From the NCBI RefSeq assembly GCF_003026105.1, contig NZ_PYNW01000007.1, positions 1-64,000 on the forward strand: 64,000 bases of DNA, read 5' to 3'. Under the pieces are notes generated by a model. It was not told where the DNA came from. It worked only from the letters and a program-made list of their open reading frames with translations, and did no database searches. A program made the translations under genes and the position numbers. This document shows, one piece after another, positions 1 through 8,746 of this stretch (positions within the stretch are counted from its first letter, which is position 1; each line of letters starts with the position of its first letter). This DNA comes from Photobacterium sp. GB-56. Its GTDB lineage: Bacteria > Pseudomonadota > Gammaproteobacteria > Enterobacterales > Vibrionaceae.

Positions 1-1
1 A

Positions 2-802
2 ATGCAAGAAGTCAAAAGCCGTATTCGTGTGCAGATAATAGAACCCGAAGGTGATGATGTTTACCCTACAGTCAGAGCTTTTCATGTTGGCGATGGTGAC
101 GACAAAGTACCTGTTCGGTATGTGGGTCAGAACGCACAAGGTCAATATTCAGTCGCACTAGAAGAAGGTGGCCCAACGATATATTGGTCACCAGACGAGA
201 CTGGAAATCAAGTGCCCCATACAACGCCGTCTCAAGATGATGGTGTGTCATTCGATGATATTTGGGTTAATCCACTCAGTGATGCGGTTAATGACTCATC
301 GACTGTATTACCTATGCCTGCAGAGAGTGATTGGCAAGATAGAATTCTTGTGTTCCCTGAAGGTTCAGGGATTGAGCCTCTGTATCTGGTCTTTAAGACA
401 ACCGCTCGTAATGAGCCAGGAGTTGTTACTGGGAAAGGTGAAGATATAACAGGGATCTGGTTAGAAAAAGCAGGACAAGGATTAGGAGCACCAATACCGT
501 CCCAGATAGCCGATAAATTAAGAGGCAGAGAGTTTTCAAGTTTTGATGTGTTTAGAAAAGCATTTTGGGTTGAGGTCTCTAAAGATGAATTTCTAATGAG
601 TCAATTTAATAAACAAAACCAGAATCGAATATTATTAGGTAAGTCACCTAAAACAAGAAGTATTGATAAAGTTGGAAAGCGAAATTCTTTTGAAATCCAC
701 CACATTGAAGAAATACAATATGGAGGTGAAGTTTATAATGTTGATAACTTAAGAATAGTCACCGCAAAAAATCATATTAGGATACATAAGAATGAAATCT
801 AA
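2..802 (+). CDS. S-type pyocin / colicin-E9-like HNH DNase, C-terminal part (5' end probably outside the window)
   Basis: This is the killing half of a nuclease bacteriocin that cuts DNA of sensitive relatives. Residues 1-145 resemble the conserved S-type pyocin (translocation) domain. From about residue 140 the sequence follows the colicin E9 DNase: TGKGEDITGIWLEKAG, then GAPIPSQIADKLRGREF, then the HNH motif starting EIHHIEEIQYGGEVYNVDNL and ending NHIRIH. The histidines of that metal site (HH near 235 and the H-x3-H at the end) are all present. The first ATG is one base from the window edge and there is no receptor-binding or secretion domain, so the real protein is probably longer. The last 11 bases overlap the immunity gene. 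Function rests on strong family similarity; the delivery route is unknown. Confidence 0.88.
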   Translation: MQEVKSRIRVQIIEPEGDDVYPTVRAFHVGDGDDKVPVRYVGQNAQGQYSVALEEGGPTIYWSPDETGNQVPHTTPSQDDGVSFDDIWVNPLSDAVNDSSTVLPMPAESDWQDRILVFPEGSGIEPLYLVFKTTARNEPGVVTGKGEDITGIWLEKAGQGLGAPIPSQIADKLRGREFSSFDVFRKAFWVEVSKDEFLMSQFNKQNQNRILLGKSPKTRSIDKVGKRNSFEIHHIEEIQYGGEVYNVDNLRIVTAKNHIRIHKNEI

Positions 803-1049
803 AATACAAGATTATACAGAAAGTGAGTTTGTTGAACTTATGGATCTGATTTTTAAAGAGAATACTGCTTTTAACGATGATAAGTTAGATACTTTGCTGG
901 AGAAGTTTGAATTATTAACTGAGCACCCAGATGGAACAGATTTAATATATTACCCTGATAATGAAGCTAATTGTTCTCCTGAAGGTATTACGAAAATCAT
1001 AAAAGAATGGCGAAAGTCTCAAGGCTTACCGTTATTTAAAGTTGAATAG
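792..1049 (+). CDS. Colicin E9/pyocin-type DNase immunity protein (Im family)
   Basis: This small acidic protein of 85 residues should bind and neutralise the DNase encoded just upstream, protecting the producer. It follows Im2/Im9 closely: DYTESEFVELMDLI in helix 1 and TEHPDGTDLIYYP in the helix-3 region that makes the main contacts with the DNase (the DLIYYP stretch is the family hallmark), ending with IIKEWRKSQG. The length is normal for the family (about 85). Its start overlaps the end of the DNase gene by 11 bp, which suggests translational coupling so that immunity is always made with the toxin. A strong hairpin terminator follows. The assignment is secure; which toxins it protects against cannot be read from sequence. 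Confidence 0.93.
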   Translation: MKSKIQDYTESEFVELMDLIFKENTAFNDDKLDTLLEKFELLTEHPDGTDLIYYPDNEANCSPEGITKIIKEWRKSQGLPLFKVE

Positions 1050-1111
1050 AAACAAAGAATATTAGCACTACAGTAACTTCCGATTCAGTACGCATAAATA
1101 CCTATACTGTT

Positions 1112-1138
1112 AAAAAGCCCTGCTTTGCAGGGCTTTTT
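1112..1138. terminator. Bidirectional intrinsic terminator
   Basis: A perfect stem AAAAAGCCCTGC/GCAGGGCTTTTT with a 3-base loop is flanked by A and T runs on both sides. It ends the bacteriocin-immunity unit on the plus strand and the convergent minus-strand pair at 1144-1724. Confidence 0.9.
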
Positions 1139-1143
1139 AACAC

Positions 1144-1422
1144 TTACCGCACACCTACAACGACGTATACAGCCCCGTCATTTCGGTAAAGTTGGCCACG
1201 CTTTTTACGAAAGCTGATCACCGTATAGGTATCACACGGATCCAAAATTACCCGTAACCGTGTCACTTTATTGATTGCCCCCGTATCCGTAGGTAAATCG
1301 AATTGCAGTCCAGGTTCGGTAAGGCCGACAAAATGTTTCGCGCCGGTCATGGTAATAAAACGGTTACCGCCTAGCTGGCTTAAAATGGTTTTGGCTATTG
1401 CCATATAATACGGCTGACTCAT
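1144..1422 (-). CDS. Small conserved protein of mobile-element type, unknown function
   Basis: A 92-residue protein that I do not know by function. Its sequence (ILSQLGGNRFITMTGAKHF near the N terminus, then INKVTRLRVILDPCDTYTVISF and a C-terminal VYVVVGV) fits a small family that I associate with phages, plasmids and genomic islands; that association is from memory, not a search. It has no signal peptide or membrane segment. Its start codon overlaps the stop of the gene before it by 4 bases (ATGA), so the two minus-strand genes are probably translated from one mRNA. Confidence 0.6.
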   Translation of the reverse strand: MSQPYYMAIAKTILSQLGGNRFITMTGAKHFVGLTEPGLQFDLPTDTGAINKVTRLRVILDPCDTYTVISFRKKRGQLYRNDGAVYVVVGVR

Positions 1423-1724
1423 AGCGCCCCCTCCTGCTCGTAACTTTCTACCGCTTCAATAAAACATTCCAGATCGTGACAAGTACCAATTACCGGCCCT
1501 AATGCGGGGTATTGTCGTAACACAAAATTAAGCGCATTCACCATATCCAATACGCTTGGGTTACATTCGCGTAGTCGGGTGTAGAGTTGATAAAGACGCT
1601 TATCAATGAAGTAATCGCGGGATCTGTCGCTCATCGTTGTAGAGCCTGAGCGGTGCAGCGGTGATACGCTGCTCGGTTGATGTGCCTTAGTGGAGCTTGG
1701 TGAGTGTGAGTTGGAATGTGCCAT
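1419..1724 (-). CDS. Hypothetical protein, first gene of a two-gene minus-strand operon
   Basis: I do not recognise this 101-residue product. The start at 1724 is chosen because AAGGAG lies 8 bases before that ATG; an in-frame ATG nine codons further up has no such site. The first 30 residues are rich in Ser, Thr and His and probably disordered. From residue about 32 (MSDRSRDYFIDKRLYQLYTR) it becomes helical, with a leucine-rich LDMVNALNFVLRQYPALGPV. An alternative start is that internal Met. The stop overlaps the next gene (ATGA), indicating coupling. Together with its neighbour it could be the relic or the end of an integrated element beside the tRNA cluster. Confidence 0.5.
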   Translation of the reverse strand: MAHSNSHSPSSTKAHQPSSVSPLHRSGSTTMSDRSRDYFIDKRLYQLYTRLRECNPSVLDMVNALNFVLRQYPALGPVIGTCHDLECFIEAVESYEQEGAL

Positions 1725-2182
1725 CGCTTTTCTCCTTATGGGGTTTCTCATCGCCGTTTTCGCCTAACTTTTTCGAGGCACTGCAGGTTCTTTAAAGCAA
1801 GGGCGCGTAGCGTGTATTTCACCCTTGTTTTAGAGGTTCTGCTGTGCAACGTTACAACCCGTGAAAAAGCGATGAGAACAATAAGGAGAAAACAAAAAGC
1901 ACATGGAAACGGCACACACCTTAGCGACACTTAGCACAGCAAACGAATGTAAAATAAGTGGCAATTTGATTTTTGGCTACGTCATGATTAACCTAAAACA
2001 AAAGTACAGGATAGATCCGCCTTTATGAATCGTCTCTTTAATGTTGATGCGATTTACGCGTAATTTAAAGTTAATTGTAGGCTCAATATACCCGTTAAAT
2101 TATTTGCAACAGCCCCAGCCTACAAAAAATGGTGGTCACCGTTTGGTCACCGAGCATTTTTTAAGTGATTTTTTACAGACGT
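1725..2182. other. Intergenic region between the small operon and the tRNA cluster, with a GGTCACC direct repeat
   Basis: No convincing gene is seen; reading frames here on both strands lack family resemblance. At 2134-2140 and 2145-2151 the heptamer GGTCACC is repeated 11 bp apart, just outside the tRNA-Asn terminator. Short direct repeats like this beside a tRNA can be arm-type sites of a tyrosine recombinase, which would fit the mobile-element flavour of the neighbouring genes. No integrase is present, so this is only a suggestion. Confidence 0.35.
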
Positions 2183-2214
2183 AAAAAAGCCCGCAATTGC
2201 TTGCGGGCTTTTTT
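2183..2214 (-). terminator. Terminator of tRNA cluster 1
   Basis: The stem AAAAAAGCCCGCAA/TTGCGGGCTTTTTT with loop TTGC follows tRNA-Asn. The identical hairpin ends the other two tRNA clusters at 27788 and 28697. Confidence 0.92.
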
Positions 2215-2217
2215 ATT

Positions 2218-2293
2218 TGGCTCCTCCTGCTGGACTTGAACCAGCGACATACGGATTAACAGTCCGCCGTTCTACCGACTGAACTAAGGAGGA
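2218..2293 (-). tRNA. tRNA-Asn (GTT)
   Basis: A 76-nt cloverleaf with encoded CCA. The 5' end reads TCCTCCTTAGTTCAGTCGG, the anticodon loop CTGTTAA holds GTT, and the T arm GGTTCAAGTCC is intact. It is the last gene of minus-strand cluster 1. Confidence 0.97.
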
Positions 2294-2299
2294 ATTGTT

Positions 2300-2374
<75 letters not shown>

Positions 2375-2393
2375 TAAGCATCTCTGCAAATTA

Positions 2394-2478
2394 TGGTGGT
2401 GGGGGAAGGATTCGAACCTTCGAAGGCAGTGCCGGCAGATTTACAATCTGCTCCCTTTGGCCACTCGGGAACCCCACC
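2394..2478 (-). tRNA. tRNA-Tyr (GTA)
   Basis: An 85-nt tRNA with the long variable arm expected for bacterial tRNA-Tyr. The anticodon loop holds GTA, CCA is encoded, and the 5' end is GGTGGGGTTCCCGAGTGG. Confidence 0.97.
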
Positions 2479-2487
2479 GAAATTTAA

Positions 2488-2563
<76 letters not shown>

Positions 2564-2609
2564 ACTAAAATTTCGTTTTATCATCAAGCCAAAGCTTAAC
2601 AATTAAATA

Positions 2610-2700
2610 TGGCGGAGAGATAGGGATTTGAACCCTAGATACGCTATAAACGTATGCCGGTTTTCAAGACCGGTGCTTTCAACCACTCAGCCATCTCTCC
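2610..2700 (-). tRNA. tRNA-Ser (TGA)
   Basis: A 91-nt class II tRNA with a long variable arm. The anticodon loop CTTGAAA holds TGA, CCA is encoded and the 5' end is GGAGAGATGG. It is the first gene of cluster 1. Confidence 0.97.
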
Positions 2701-2713
2701 GTAAGTGCGATGA

Positions 2714-2742
2714 ATAATATCGAGCTAACTTGCTGCTGTAAA
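2714..2742 (-). promoter_or_regulatory. Sigma-70 promoter of tRNA cluster 1
   Basis: Reading on the minus strand, TTTACA (2742-2737) and TATTAT (2719-2714) are separated by exactly 17 bp, a few bases before tRNA-Ser. The same TTTACA-N17 arrangement precedes the other two clusters, which supports it. Confidence 0.75.
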
Positions 2743-3020
2743 GGGAATATTTTGAAAAAAAAATCAATTAGTCAATTATCAATCAAATATGAGGTAGTCA
2801 TTCAAAAAAACATCACTCCCCTGCGATTTACTGCTTTTCAGTTTTTTAAAAGACTCATATTACAAATAAACACTGTCTTAAAATTCATAGCGTTTTGCAA
2901 AAATGAGAATAACAAAAGTGTAAAGCGCCATAACCTATTGTTATGTGTGTACGTTTAACTGGCATTAAAGTTGATTCTTAACTAAGGATGTTTCAAACGC
3001 TAACTGGAAGTGGAGTGACA

Positions 3021-5162
3021 ATGAAACGCTATCTGTACATATTTTTTTCATTTTTTTTGTTTACCTCCTTCATGAGTAATAGCTTGGCAAACTCATTTTC
3101 ATGTAACCAAACAGGCTATTTCTTTCATGATACTGCGAATATCTCATTCATTAACATTGATCGACAGACAAATAACTCAGGCTTAATACCTAATAGTTAT
3201 GATGCAGTGGGTTTCAATACTCTCGATGGTTATTTATATGGAGTAATAAATAAAAAAGTAGTGCGCATTGATAATGGTTTCAACGCCGATGAGTTAGATA
3301 TAGTTGATTTACCCGAACATGATTACACCGCAGGCGATGTTCATAACGATAACTTGTACCTCTATGCCAAGCAGGAAGGTATATGGCGCATTAATTTATC
3401 AACGAAGCAAGCAACCCAAGTATTAAAAAAGGAACAAGCTTTTTATACACTGGCAGATCTAGCTATTCATCCTGAGGGGGTTGTTTATGCAATTGATAAC
3501 AGTAGAAATATTCACCGATTTGACCTTTCGCAATCGTTAGAAGATAACAAAGTGGAACTATCACAATCAACAGGGCTTCAAGGATTACGTAATTTTAGTG
3601 GTCAGTTTTTCGATGCTAATGGAATGTTATACATTATTGATTCTAAAACAGGAGAGTTATACCTTTTTGATGATATCACTCCCCTCAATGAACAAGAAAG
3701 TTTCCGTTATATTTCCTTACCTTCCCTAACGAATGTTAGTAGTACGATTGATATAGCTCGTTGTCGTGATATGACACTCGCTATAAAAGGTTATGATTTT
3801 GGTGATGCACCAAATTCTTATGGTACTTCAGTTTCTGTCAATGGTGCGCATCATCAAGTGTCTTCTCATCTTTACTTAGGAAGTAAACCTGATGAAGATC
3901 TGCTCGCACAACTTTATCCTGCGTTTGATGATAATAATGACAGTGATGATGAACAAGGGATAACTTTCGCAACTATGAGTTTAAATCAAGGCTCAACCTC
4001 TTTTTTCACGGCAAAAGTCGGCGGCTTTTTAACGGGATATCTATCTGCGTGGGTTGACTGGAATAACAATGGTAACTTTAGTGATCCTAACGAGAATGTG
4101 CTCCAAAATGTCTCACTGCTCGGTGGCACCCACCACCTTGCTATCGACGTTCCAAGTGATGCAAGCTTAACAGATCAAACATGGGTTCGCTTTAGGCTAA
4201 ATGAAGATCCAAATATTTCACATCTAGGGCGTGGTGAACGAGGAGAAGTCGAAGACTACCCTATTTCAATTACCAGCTATGACAAGCAAGAAAGTTATTC
4301 TTGGTTTCCTTCTCAAGGAAGTTATGCAACTCTCGCGTTTGAAGACCGCTGGCCTAATGAAGATGATTTTGATTTTAATGATGTCGTCCTGAGATACCGT
4401 GTTGGACATGTACAACAAGCCACTACTGGCAAGCTTTCACAACTGAACATTGATATTGAATTACAGGCTTACGGTGGGGAATATAATAATGGTTTTGCTA
4501 TTAAATTAGACGGCGTTACCTCTTCGAGTGTTGATACCGAAAACAGCTATGTTGTCGTAAATAATGCATACCAAGCAAGTATTGTAGAAGCAACTGACAG
4601 CCCAGATGATGACGCAGTTTTGATTGTCACGGACTCATTAAAGCAATACTTTTCTTCTGAATGTGACAACGGGTTTTTACGCGTAGATCCTAATTGTGAA
4701 TTAGATAAAAATGTAACCGTAAAAGCTTCAATGAAAATCACATTCAACGAACCTGTTACCTACCCTAAAGATTTATCTCCATATTTAAATCCATTTATTT
4801 TTGCTTCGCCCAATGATAATCATGGTTTTCTAGCCCCGCCTTCTCGAAGTCTAGAAATTCATTTGAAGGACTTTTCTCCAACAATCAAGGCTAATCCAAA
4901 TTTATTCAAAAGTGGTAATGATGATTCAGGCGATGCCAGCATCAATTGTGGTATTCAAAAAAGCTGCGACAGTTATAAAAATAAATCAGGGATCCCATTT
5001 GCGATTTTAATACCTGCTAATTGGAATAATCCGGTAGAAGGGAAAAGTATTTTATCTGCCTACCCTGATATCAAAAACTATCTCAACAATAATGACAGTG
5101 AACATGATACATGGTTTATGCACCCTGATCCCTTAAACGTATATTCTCTGACAGTGGAGTAA
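3021..5162 (+). CDS. Secreted LruC-domain protein with GEVEDYP repeat
   Basis: A 713-residue exported protein, probably surface-associated. The start at 3021 is preceded by GGAAGTGGAG and is followed by a signal peptide (MKRYLYIFFSFFLFTSFM...SLA). Residues to about 250 look like a beta-propeller of the kind that starts many large adhesins. A DFGDAPNSYGTS...GEVEDYPIS module follows (about 260-420), and then a LruC domain (about 430-710) with the motif WFPSQGSYATLAFEDRW and an acidic DDFDFNDVVLRY stretch that probably binds calcium. The function of LruC domains is not well defined. The lipoprotein gene at 5168 follows after 5 bp, so they form an operon, and a terminator closes it. Confidence 0.8.
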   Translation: MKRYLYIFFSFFLFTSFMSNSLANSFSCNQTGYFFHDTANISFINIDRQTNNSGLIPNSYDAVGFNTLDGYLYGVINKKVVRIDNGFNADELDIVDLPEHDYTAGDVHNDNLYLYAKQEGIWRINLSTKQATQVLKKEQAFYTLADLAIHPEGVVYAIDNSRNIHRFDLSQSLEDNKVELSQSTGLQGLRNFSGQFFDANGMLYIIDSKTGELYLFDDITPLNEQESFRYISLPSLTNVSSTIDIARCRDMTLAIKGYDFGDAPNSYGTSVSVNGAHHQVSSHLYLGSKPDEDLLAQLYPAFDDNNDSDDEQGITFATMSLNQGSTSFFTAKVGGFLTGYLSAWVDWNNNGNFSDPNENVLQNVSLLGGTHHLAIDVPSDASLTDQTWVRFRLNEDPNISHLGRGERGEVEDYPISITSYDKQESYSWFPSQGSYATLAFEDRWPNEDDFDFNDVVLRYRVGHVQQATTGKLSQLNIDIELQAYGGEYNNGFAIKLDGVTSSSVDTENSYVVVNNAYQASIVEATDSPDDDAVLIVTDSLKQYFSSECDNGFLRVDPNCELDKNVTVKASMKITFNEPVTYPKDLSPYLNPFIFASPNDNHGFLAPPSRSLEIHLKDFSPTIKANPNLFKSGNDDSGDASINCGIQKSCDSYKNKSGIPFAILIPANWNNPVEGKSILSAYPDIKNYLNNNDSEHDTWFMHPDPLNVYSLTVE

Positions 5163-5167
5163 TACTG

Positions 5168-5722
5168 ATGAAAAACTCTCGATTACTGTTACTACTCATC
5201 ACTTGGATCTTTACTGGTTGTTTAAGCGAAAGTTCATCCGATCAAACCAATCAGCCTATAGAAACAGAAAGTGATACCAGTGCTCAGGTGCAACCCCCTA
5301 TCTTTTTTCCAGTGAAAGATAGCGGTGACGATAATATAGATAACGGTGAAAGTGACGATATTGATAATATTAGTGATGACGATTTAACTGAGCAAGACGA
5401 AGACAACTTTCCAGAATTAGAGGCGAGTAATATTAATTTTTCGGGCAATATCACAACGATCCCCTTAAACATTACTAATCCAATATTTGAAGATGTCTAT
5501 GTCAATATTTATCGAAATTATAGCACTGATGATGACGGTAATTACATTGTTAATCATGATGATAGAGTCATGGCAACAGCTATTACTGAAGCAAATTATG
5601 AGGGCAGCCTATTTTTAACGCCAGATATTAACAAGCTGCTTATTGAGATAATCTCACTGAATGATAATCAAATTATTACACAAAAAGCGATCACATTTCC
5701 TATTGAACGTATTAATTTATAA
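5168..5722 (+). CDS. Acidic lipoprotein co-transcribed with the LruC-domain protein
   Basis: A 184-residue protein with a lipoprotein signal (lipobox FTGC, Cys18), so it should be acylated and held in the outer membrane. Residues about 20-85 are low complexity and very acidic (Asp/Glu/Ser/Asn, for example SGDDNIDNGESDDIDNI), which suggests a flexible, perhaps calcium-binding stalk. The C-terminal 90 residues look like a small beta domain. I recognise no family. It starts 5 bp after the LruC gene, and a natural guess is that it anchors or presents that protein; that is inference from position only. Confidence 0.7.
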   Translation: MKNSRLLLLLITWIFTGCLSESSSDQTNQPIETESDTSAQVQPPIFFPVKDSGDDNIDNGESDDIDNISDDDLTEQDEDNFPELEASNINFSGNITTIPLNITNPIFEDVYVNIYRNYSTDDDGNYIVNHDDRVMATAITEANYEGSLFLTPDINKLLIEIISLNDNQIITQKAITFPIERINL

Positions 5723-5726
5723 AACA

Positions 5727-5765
5727 AAAGCCCGAAAGACATTTTATGTTTATCTTTCGGGCTTT
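5727..5765. terminator. Bidirectional terminator
   Basis: The stem AAAGCCCGAAAGA/TCTTTCGGGCTTT lies between the convergent LruC operon and the chitinase gene and can serve both. Confidence 0.88.
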
Positions 5766-5784
5766 CTCTAATTGTTAGTTTTTA

Positions 5785-7500
5785 TTACAACTTTTGCCAA
5801 GGGCTCCCAGCATCGGGTTTATTCCCTTGCGTCCACCACTTCGCTTTATATTCACTTCCTTGATAACTGACTTTGTCGCCACCAACATACACAGCTCCTA
5901 CATTCCATGCAGGTGTATCAGTTGCAGGAGGATCAACGGGCTCTACAGGAACCACAGGATCGACAGGAATAACTGGATCAACAGGTTCGACTGGCGTAAC
6001 AGGATCAACAGGAGGTTCGATTGGATCAACTGGCTCAGGAGTCACTGGTGTACCACTTTCTAGCGCCCAAGGACCACCACTTGCAGGGTTATCGCCTTGT
6101 GTCCACCACTTCGCTTTATAGACAGCACCTTGGTAACTGACTTTATCGCCACCAGTGTAAACTTTATTGCTTTGCCATGTATCCACACCATCGACTGGCG
6201 GGTCTACAGGATCCACAGGCTTATCTGTATCAGGTAATTTATCAACTACACGCACATCAGGCCAATTGGCGTGAGAACCATATGCATTCGCGACACATTT
6301 TTCGTAATCACCTTCAACTAAAGCTGAATACGCCGTTTGAAAACCGACTAATTCACATTCAAAAGAAACACCGCCTGGACGATCAGAATAATATTTCCAG
6401 TTCGCATCCCAGTTGGTGTAAAGCACGTCAGTGGCACCATTAAGATTTAAACTACCATAGGGTGTTTGCTGCCAGCAGGTGTTTTTCTCATCTTCTGCAA
6501 TAGCAATTTCATAATGCTCGGCTAAACCTTCCCAGTAACGAATACGGTTAACAGGTTGTCCTTTCTCTCTGTTTTGCTCACCACATTCGATACCGCCATT
6601 GATCACATTAATAGTGGTACCAAAGCCATAGGTAATACCGGCATCAATTTCACGTTGTGATGGTTTCCATGTACGATCAATTACATGAAGCATCGCAGGC
6701 TTAGGGGCTTGTGGGGTTAAGAAAAACCAAATCGCAGAGGCAAGGTTCAGCCATGAATCAGCAACACGCCCCGGATCATTTAATAATACCGTTGCATCGC
6801 CATCAAACATTACTTCCGAGAAAGCACCATAATTAAAATGGTAAGAGAGCTGTTTAGCGCCTCGGCCAAAATACCCTTCACCGTCAGCACATGGCCAACG
6901 TTTATTTTGCCAATCATCTTGCCCACAACCTGTAGTATAACCCGCTTGACCTTCAGACCAGCCCATTTCGCGTACATGAACGAGGGCTTGCTGCCATTCT
7001 TCTAATGCCAGTGGGTTATCCGAATAATTATCGATACTGATATGGCCGCCCGTTTCTTGTGAGAAATGGGCAAATGCCGTCACGATAGAGGTTTTACAGA
7101 TTTCATCAGCATTACGTCCGTCGGTATAGTCGCCACAGAATGCAGGAAACTTACCAATTGCGCGTAGAAAACGGGTATAGGTATATTCAGGCGCTGCCAT
7201 TTGTGTCAAGAAATTCCACTCTGTTTCAGGAAAAACTCGCTCAACACGTTTTACGTTATCAGGGTTGCTTGAAGCATCAGGGTAGATCGCTTCAACCTCT
7301 GTATTTGGGCGTGTTTCGAGTGCTTTAGCCCAAACGTCATACATAGGATCTAACGTCTTTGCATCTTCTGCGGCTGTTATTTCTGCCCGCTCAATGATGT
7401 AGCCACCAGGGTTTTCGGGATCAGGCTGTGGATTCATCGCATAACTGCTTGTCGCGGATATACCAGCAATCAGTAATGCTAATTGACTTATTTTCGCCAT
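5785..7500 (-). CDS. Secreted GH19 chitinase with two C-terminal chitin-binding modules
   Basis: A 571-residue endochitinase that cleaves beta-1,4-linked GlcNAc outside the cell. It has a signal peptide (about residues 1-21, ending SSYA), then a GH19 catalytic domain. The acid is Glu149 in [13 protein letters not shown], and the family's [16 protein letters not shown] motif is present. A Pro/Val/Asp linker made of PVDP/PVEP repeats joins two carbohydrate-binding modules of the CBM5/12 type ([16 protein letters not shown] near 475 and [16 protein letters not shown] near the C terminus). The linker repeats create long open frames on the opposite strand that are not genes. A promoter should lie in the long AT-rich region upstream. 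Chitin use is a core Vibrionaceae trait. Confidence 0.93.
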   Translation of the reverse strand: MAKISQLALLIAGISATSSYAMNPQPDPENPGGYIIERAEITAAEDAKTLDPMYDVWAKALETRPNTEVEAIYPDASSNPDNVKRVERVFPETEWNFLTQMAAPEYTYTRFLRAIGKFPAFCGDYTDGRNADEICKTSIVTAFAHFSQETGGHISIDNYSDNPLALEEWQQALVHVREMGWSEGQAGYTTGCGQDDWQNKRWPCADGEGYFGRGAKQLSYHFNYGAFSEVMFDGDATVLLNDPGRVADSWLNLASAIWFFLTPQAPKPAMLHVIDRTWKPSQREIDAGITYGFGTTINVINGGIECGEQNREKGQPVNRIRYWEGLAEHYEIAIAEDEKNTCWQQTPYGSLNLNGATDVLYTNWDANWKYYSDRPGGVSFECELVGFQTAYSALVEGDYEKCVANAYGSHANWPDVRVVDKLPDTDKPVDPVDPPVDGVDTWQSNKVYTGGDKVSYQGAVYKAKWWTQGDNPASGGPWALESGTPVTPEPVDPIEPPVDPVTPVEPVDPVIPVDPVVPVEPVDPPATDTPAWNVGAVYVGGDKVSYQGSEYKAKWWTQGNKPDAGSPWQKL

Positions 7501-8376
7501 TATAAATTCCTTTTAAGTACGAATTATCTATCTTTCAGAGCTAAAATAAGTCGGCATACTCACCAAACAATTTTATTTAATGCGACGCTAATAATTTTAA
7601 TATTCAAAACTCATCTTAGCTATCAGTACATTTACAAATAATTACTTAATAACGGCAACGTTCCATGGTTAAAACCGTGTCACATAACTTGTTTTTATGT
7701 ACGCTGTAATAAATTCATTCAACTAATATCTTTGGCTGTCACACTGTACACAAAATTTGAAAACATAATAATGAAAGCTAGCAAAGTCTATTTATTGTTA
7801 TTTTATTTGAAAACCCCAAAGCCAACAGGCAACAAATAAAACATTGAAAAATAAAGATTTTAACTTATTCATTTAATATATGGTTGGCAATAGACAATAG
7901 ATGAGTTTAGTTGCACATCGTTATGATTAATATATTTAGAGTATGATCACATTAAATAACAAAAATATTAATAATTAAGGTTTACTCAGAGAAAAGTCTA
8001 CTTTCATTATTTATTATTATAGAAAGTAATTTATAAGCAGAAGATTTATCGTTATAAATAATATAAAAATCCAATGATTGTAATATCAAACACATTAAAA
8101 ATATAATTTCGAATTTTATTTTTAATGTGTTTATACATAATCACACATTGCAAAGTGCCCTATAGCAATGTTTCTTAACGCTAAAATAAACCCAGTAATA
8201 CTCACTAAAAGATTAAGTTAATTTTACTTCAGTGATAACAATCAATATTTCTCATCGTCTATCACGTGCTCTTTCTAAGTCACCATATTGGGATTATTAA
8301 GGTATATATTTTGAATTTCTTGAACGCTGGGAGTAATCTAAAATAGTCGTGAACGGTAATTTAAGGAGCAATAATA
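7501..8376. other. Long AT-rich intergenic region, no gene seen
   Basis: About 880 bp lie between the divergent chitinase and rof genes. No reading frame looks real on either strand. It presumably carries the chitinase promoter and the rof promoter. The only distinct structure is the inverted repeat at 8088-8132. Confidence 0.6.
8088..8132. repeat. Perfect 15-bp inverted repeat, AT-rich
   Basis: AAACACATTAAAAAT (8088-8102) and its exact complement ATTTTTAATGTGTTT (8118-8132) flank a 15-base spacer. There is no T-run after either arm, so it is not a typical terminator. It could be an operator or a cruciform; its role is unknown. Confidence 0.55.
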
Positions 8377-8619
8377 ATGATCAGTTGTCATCAACATGAC
8401 TATATTGAGATAGCCTGCATGCTCCACCTTGATGTGAGTTTAACGTATAAAAATGGAGATAAAATTTCAGGGATCGCCCAAGATACTTGTTATAACGCGC
8501 AGCGAGAAGAATGTATCGAATTGAAAATGAATAATACCGTTTCAACAATAGTTCTCGATCATCTCGCCTCTATGCAGGCACTCACCGCGAATCCACATTT
8601 TGAGACGGTTAATTTTTAA
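8377..8619 (+). CDS. rof: Rof-family Rho-binding antiterminator
   Basis: An 80-residue protein of the Rof (YaeO) family, which binds Rho and inhibits Rho-dependent termination. The family pattern is visible: an N-terminal ISCHQHDYIEIACMLHL corresponding to the NC-x-DYD-x-LELAC region of E. coli Rof, then LTYKNGDKISGIAQDT and a C-terminal IVLDHLASMQAL. The length matches the family (about 80-86). A good ribosome site (AAGGAG, 8 bases before ATG) fixes the start. It is a single-gene unit with a terminator downstream and a parS2-like site directly after the stop. Confidence 0.82.
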   Translation: MISCHQHDYIEIACMLHLDVSLTYKNGDKISGIAQDTCYNAQREECIELKMNNTVSTIVLDHLASMQALTANPHFETVNF

Positions 8620-8620
8620 A

Positions 8621-8633
8621 TTTACATTGTAAA
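8621..8633. other. Solitary parS2-type palindrome
   Basis: TTTACATTGTAAA matches TTTACANTGTAAA perfectly, with an A and a T outside it. This is the consensus for the ParB2 centromere site of Vibrio chromosome 2. It lies 33 kb from the origin and directly after the rof stop codon. Confidence 0.75.
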
Positions 8634-8671
8634 TAGTGGTTAATTTTCACTCATCTATGCAAGTAAAAAAC

Positions 8672-8706
8672 AAAAAAGGTGACTTGAATAATAAGTCACC
8701 TTTTTA
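8672..8706. terminator. Bidirectional terminator
   Basis: The stem AAAAAGGTGACTT/AAGTCACCTTTTT lies between the convergent rof gene and the small gene at 8747. Confidence 0.88.
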
Positions 8707-8746
8707 TTAACCAAAAAACTTAAATATACTATTTAACATATTTAAG

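Noticed and set aside
2710..2958. 82-codon frame after tRNA cluster 1
   Set aside because: It begins within the tRNA promoter, is Lys/Phe-rich, and lacks a ribosome site.
5873..6121. Frame rich in Gly-Ser-Thr on the plus strand opposite the chitinase
   Set aside because: It mirrors the Pro/Val/Asp linker of the chitinase; the repeats keep the opposite strand open by chance.
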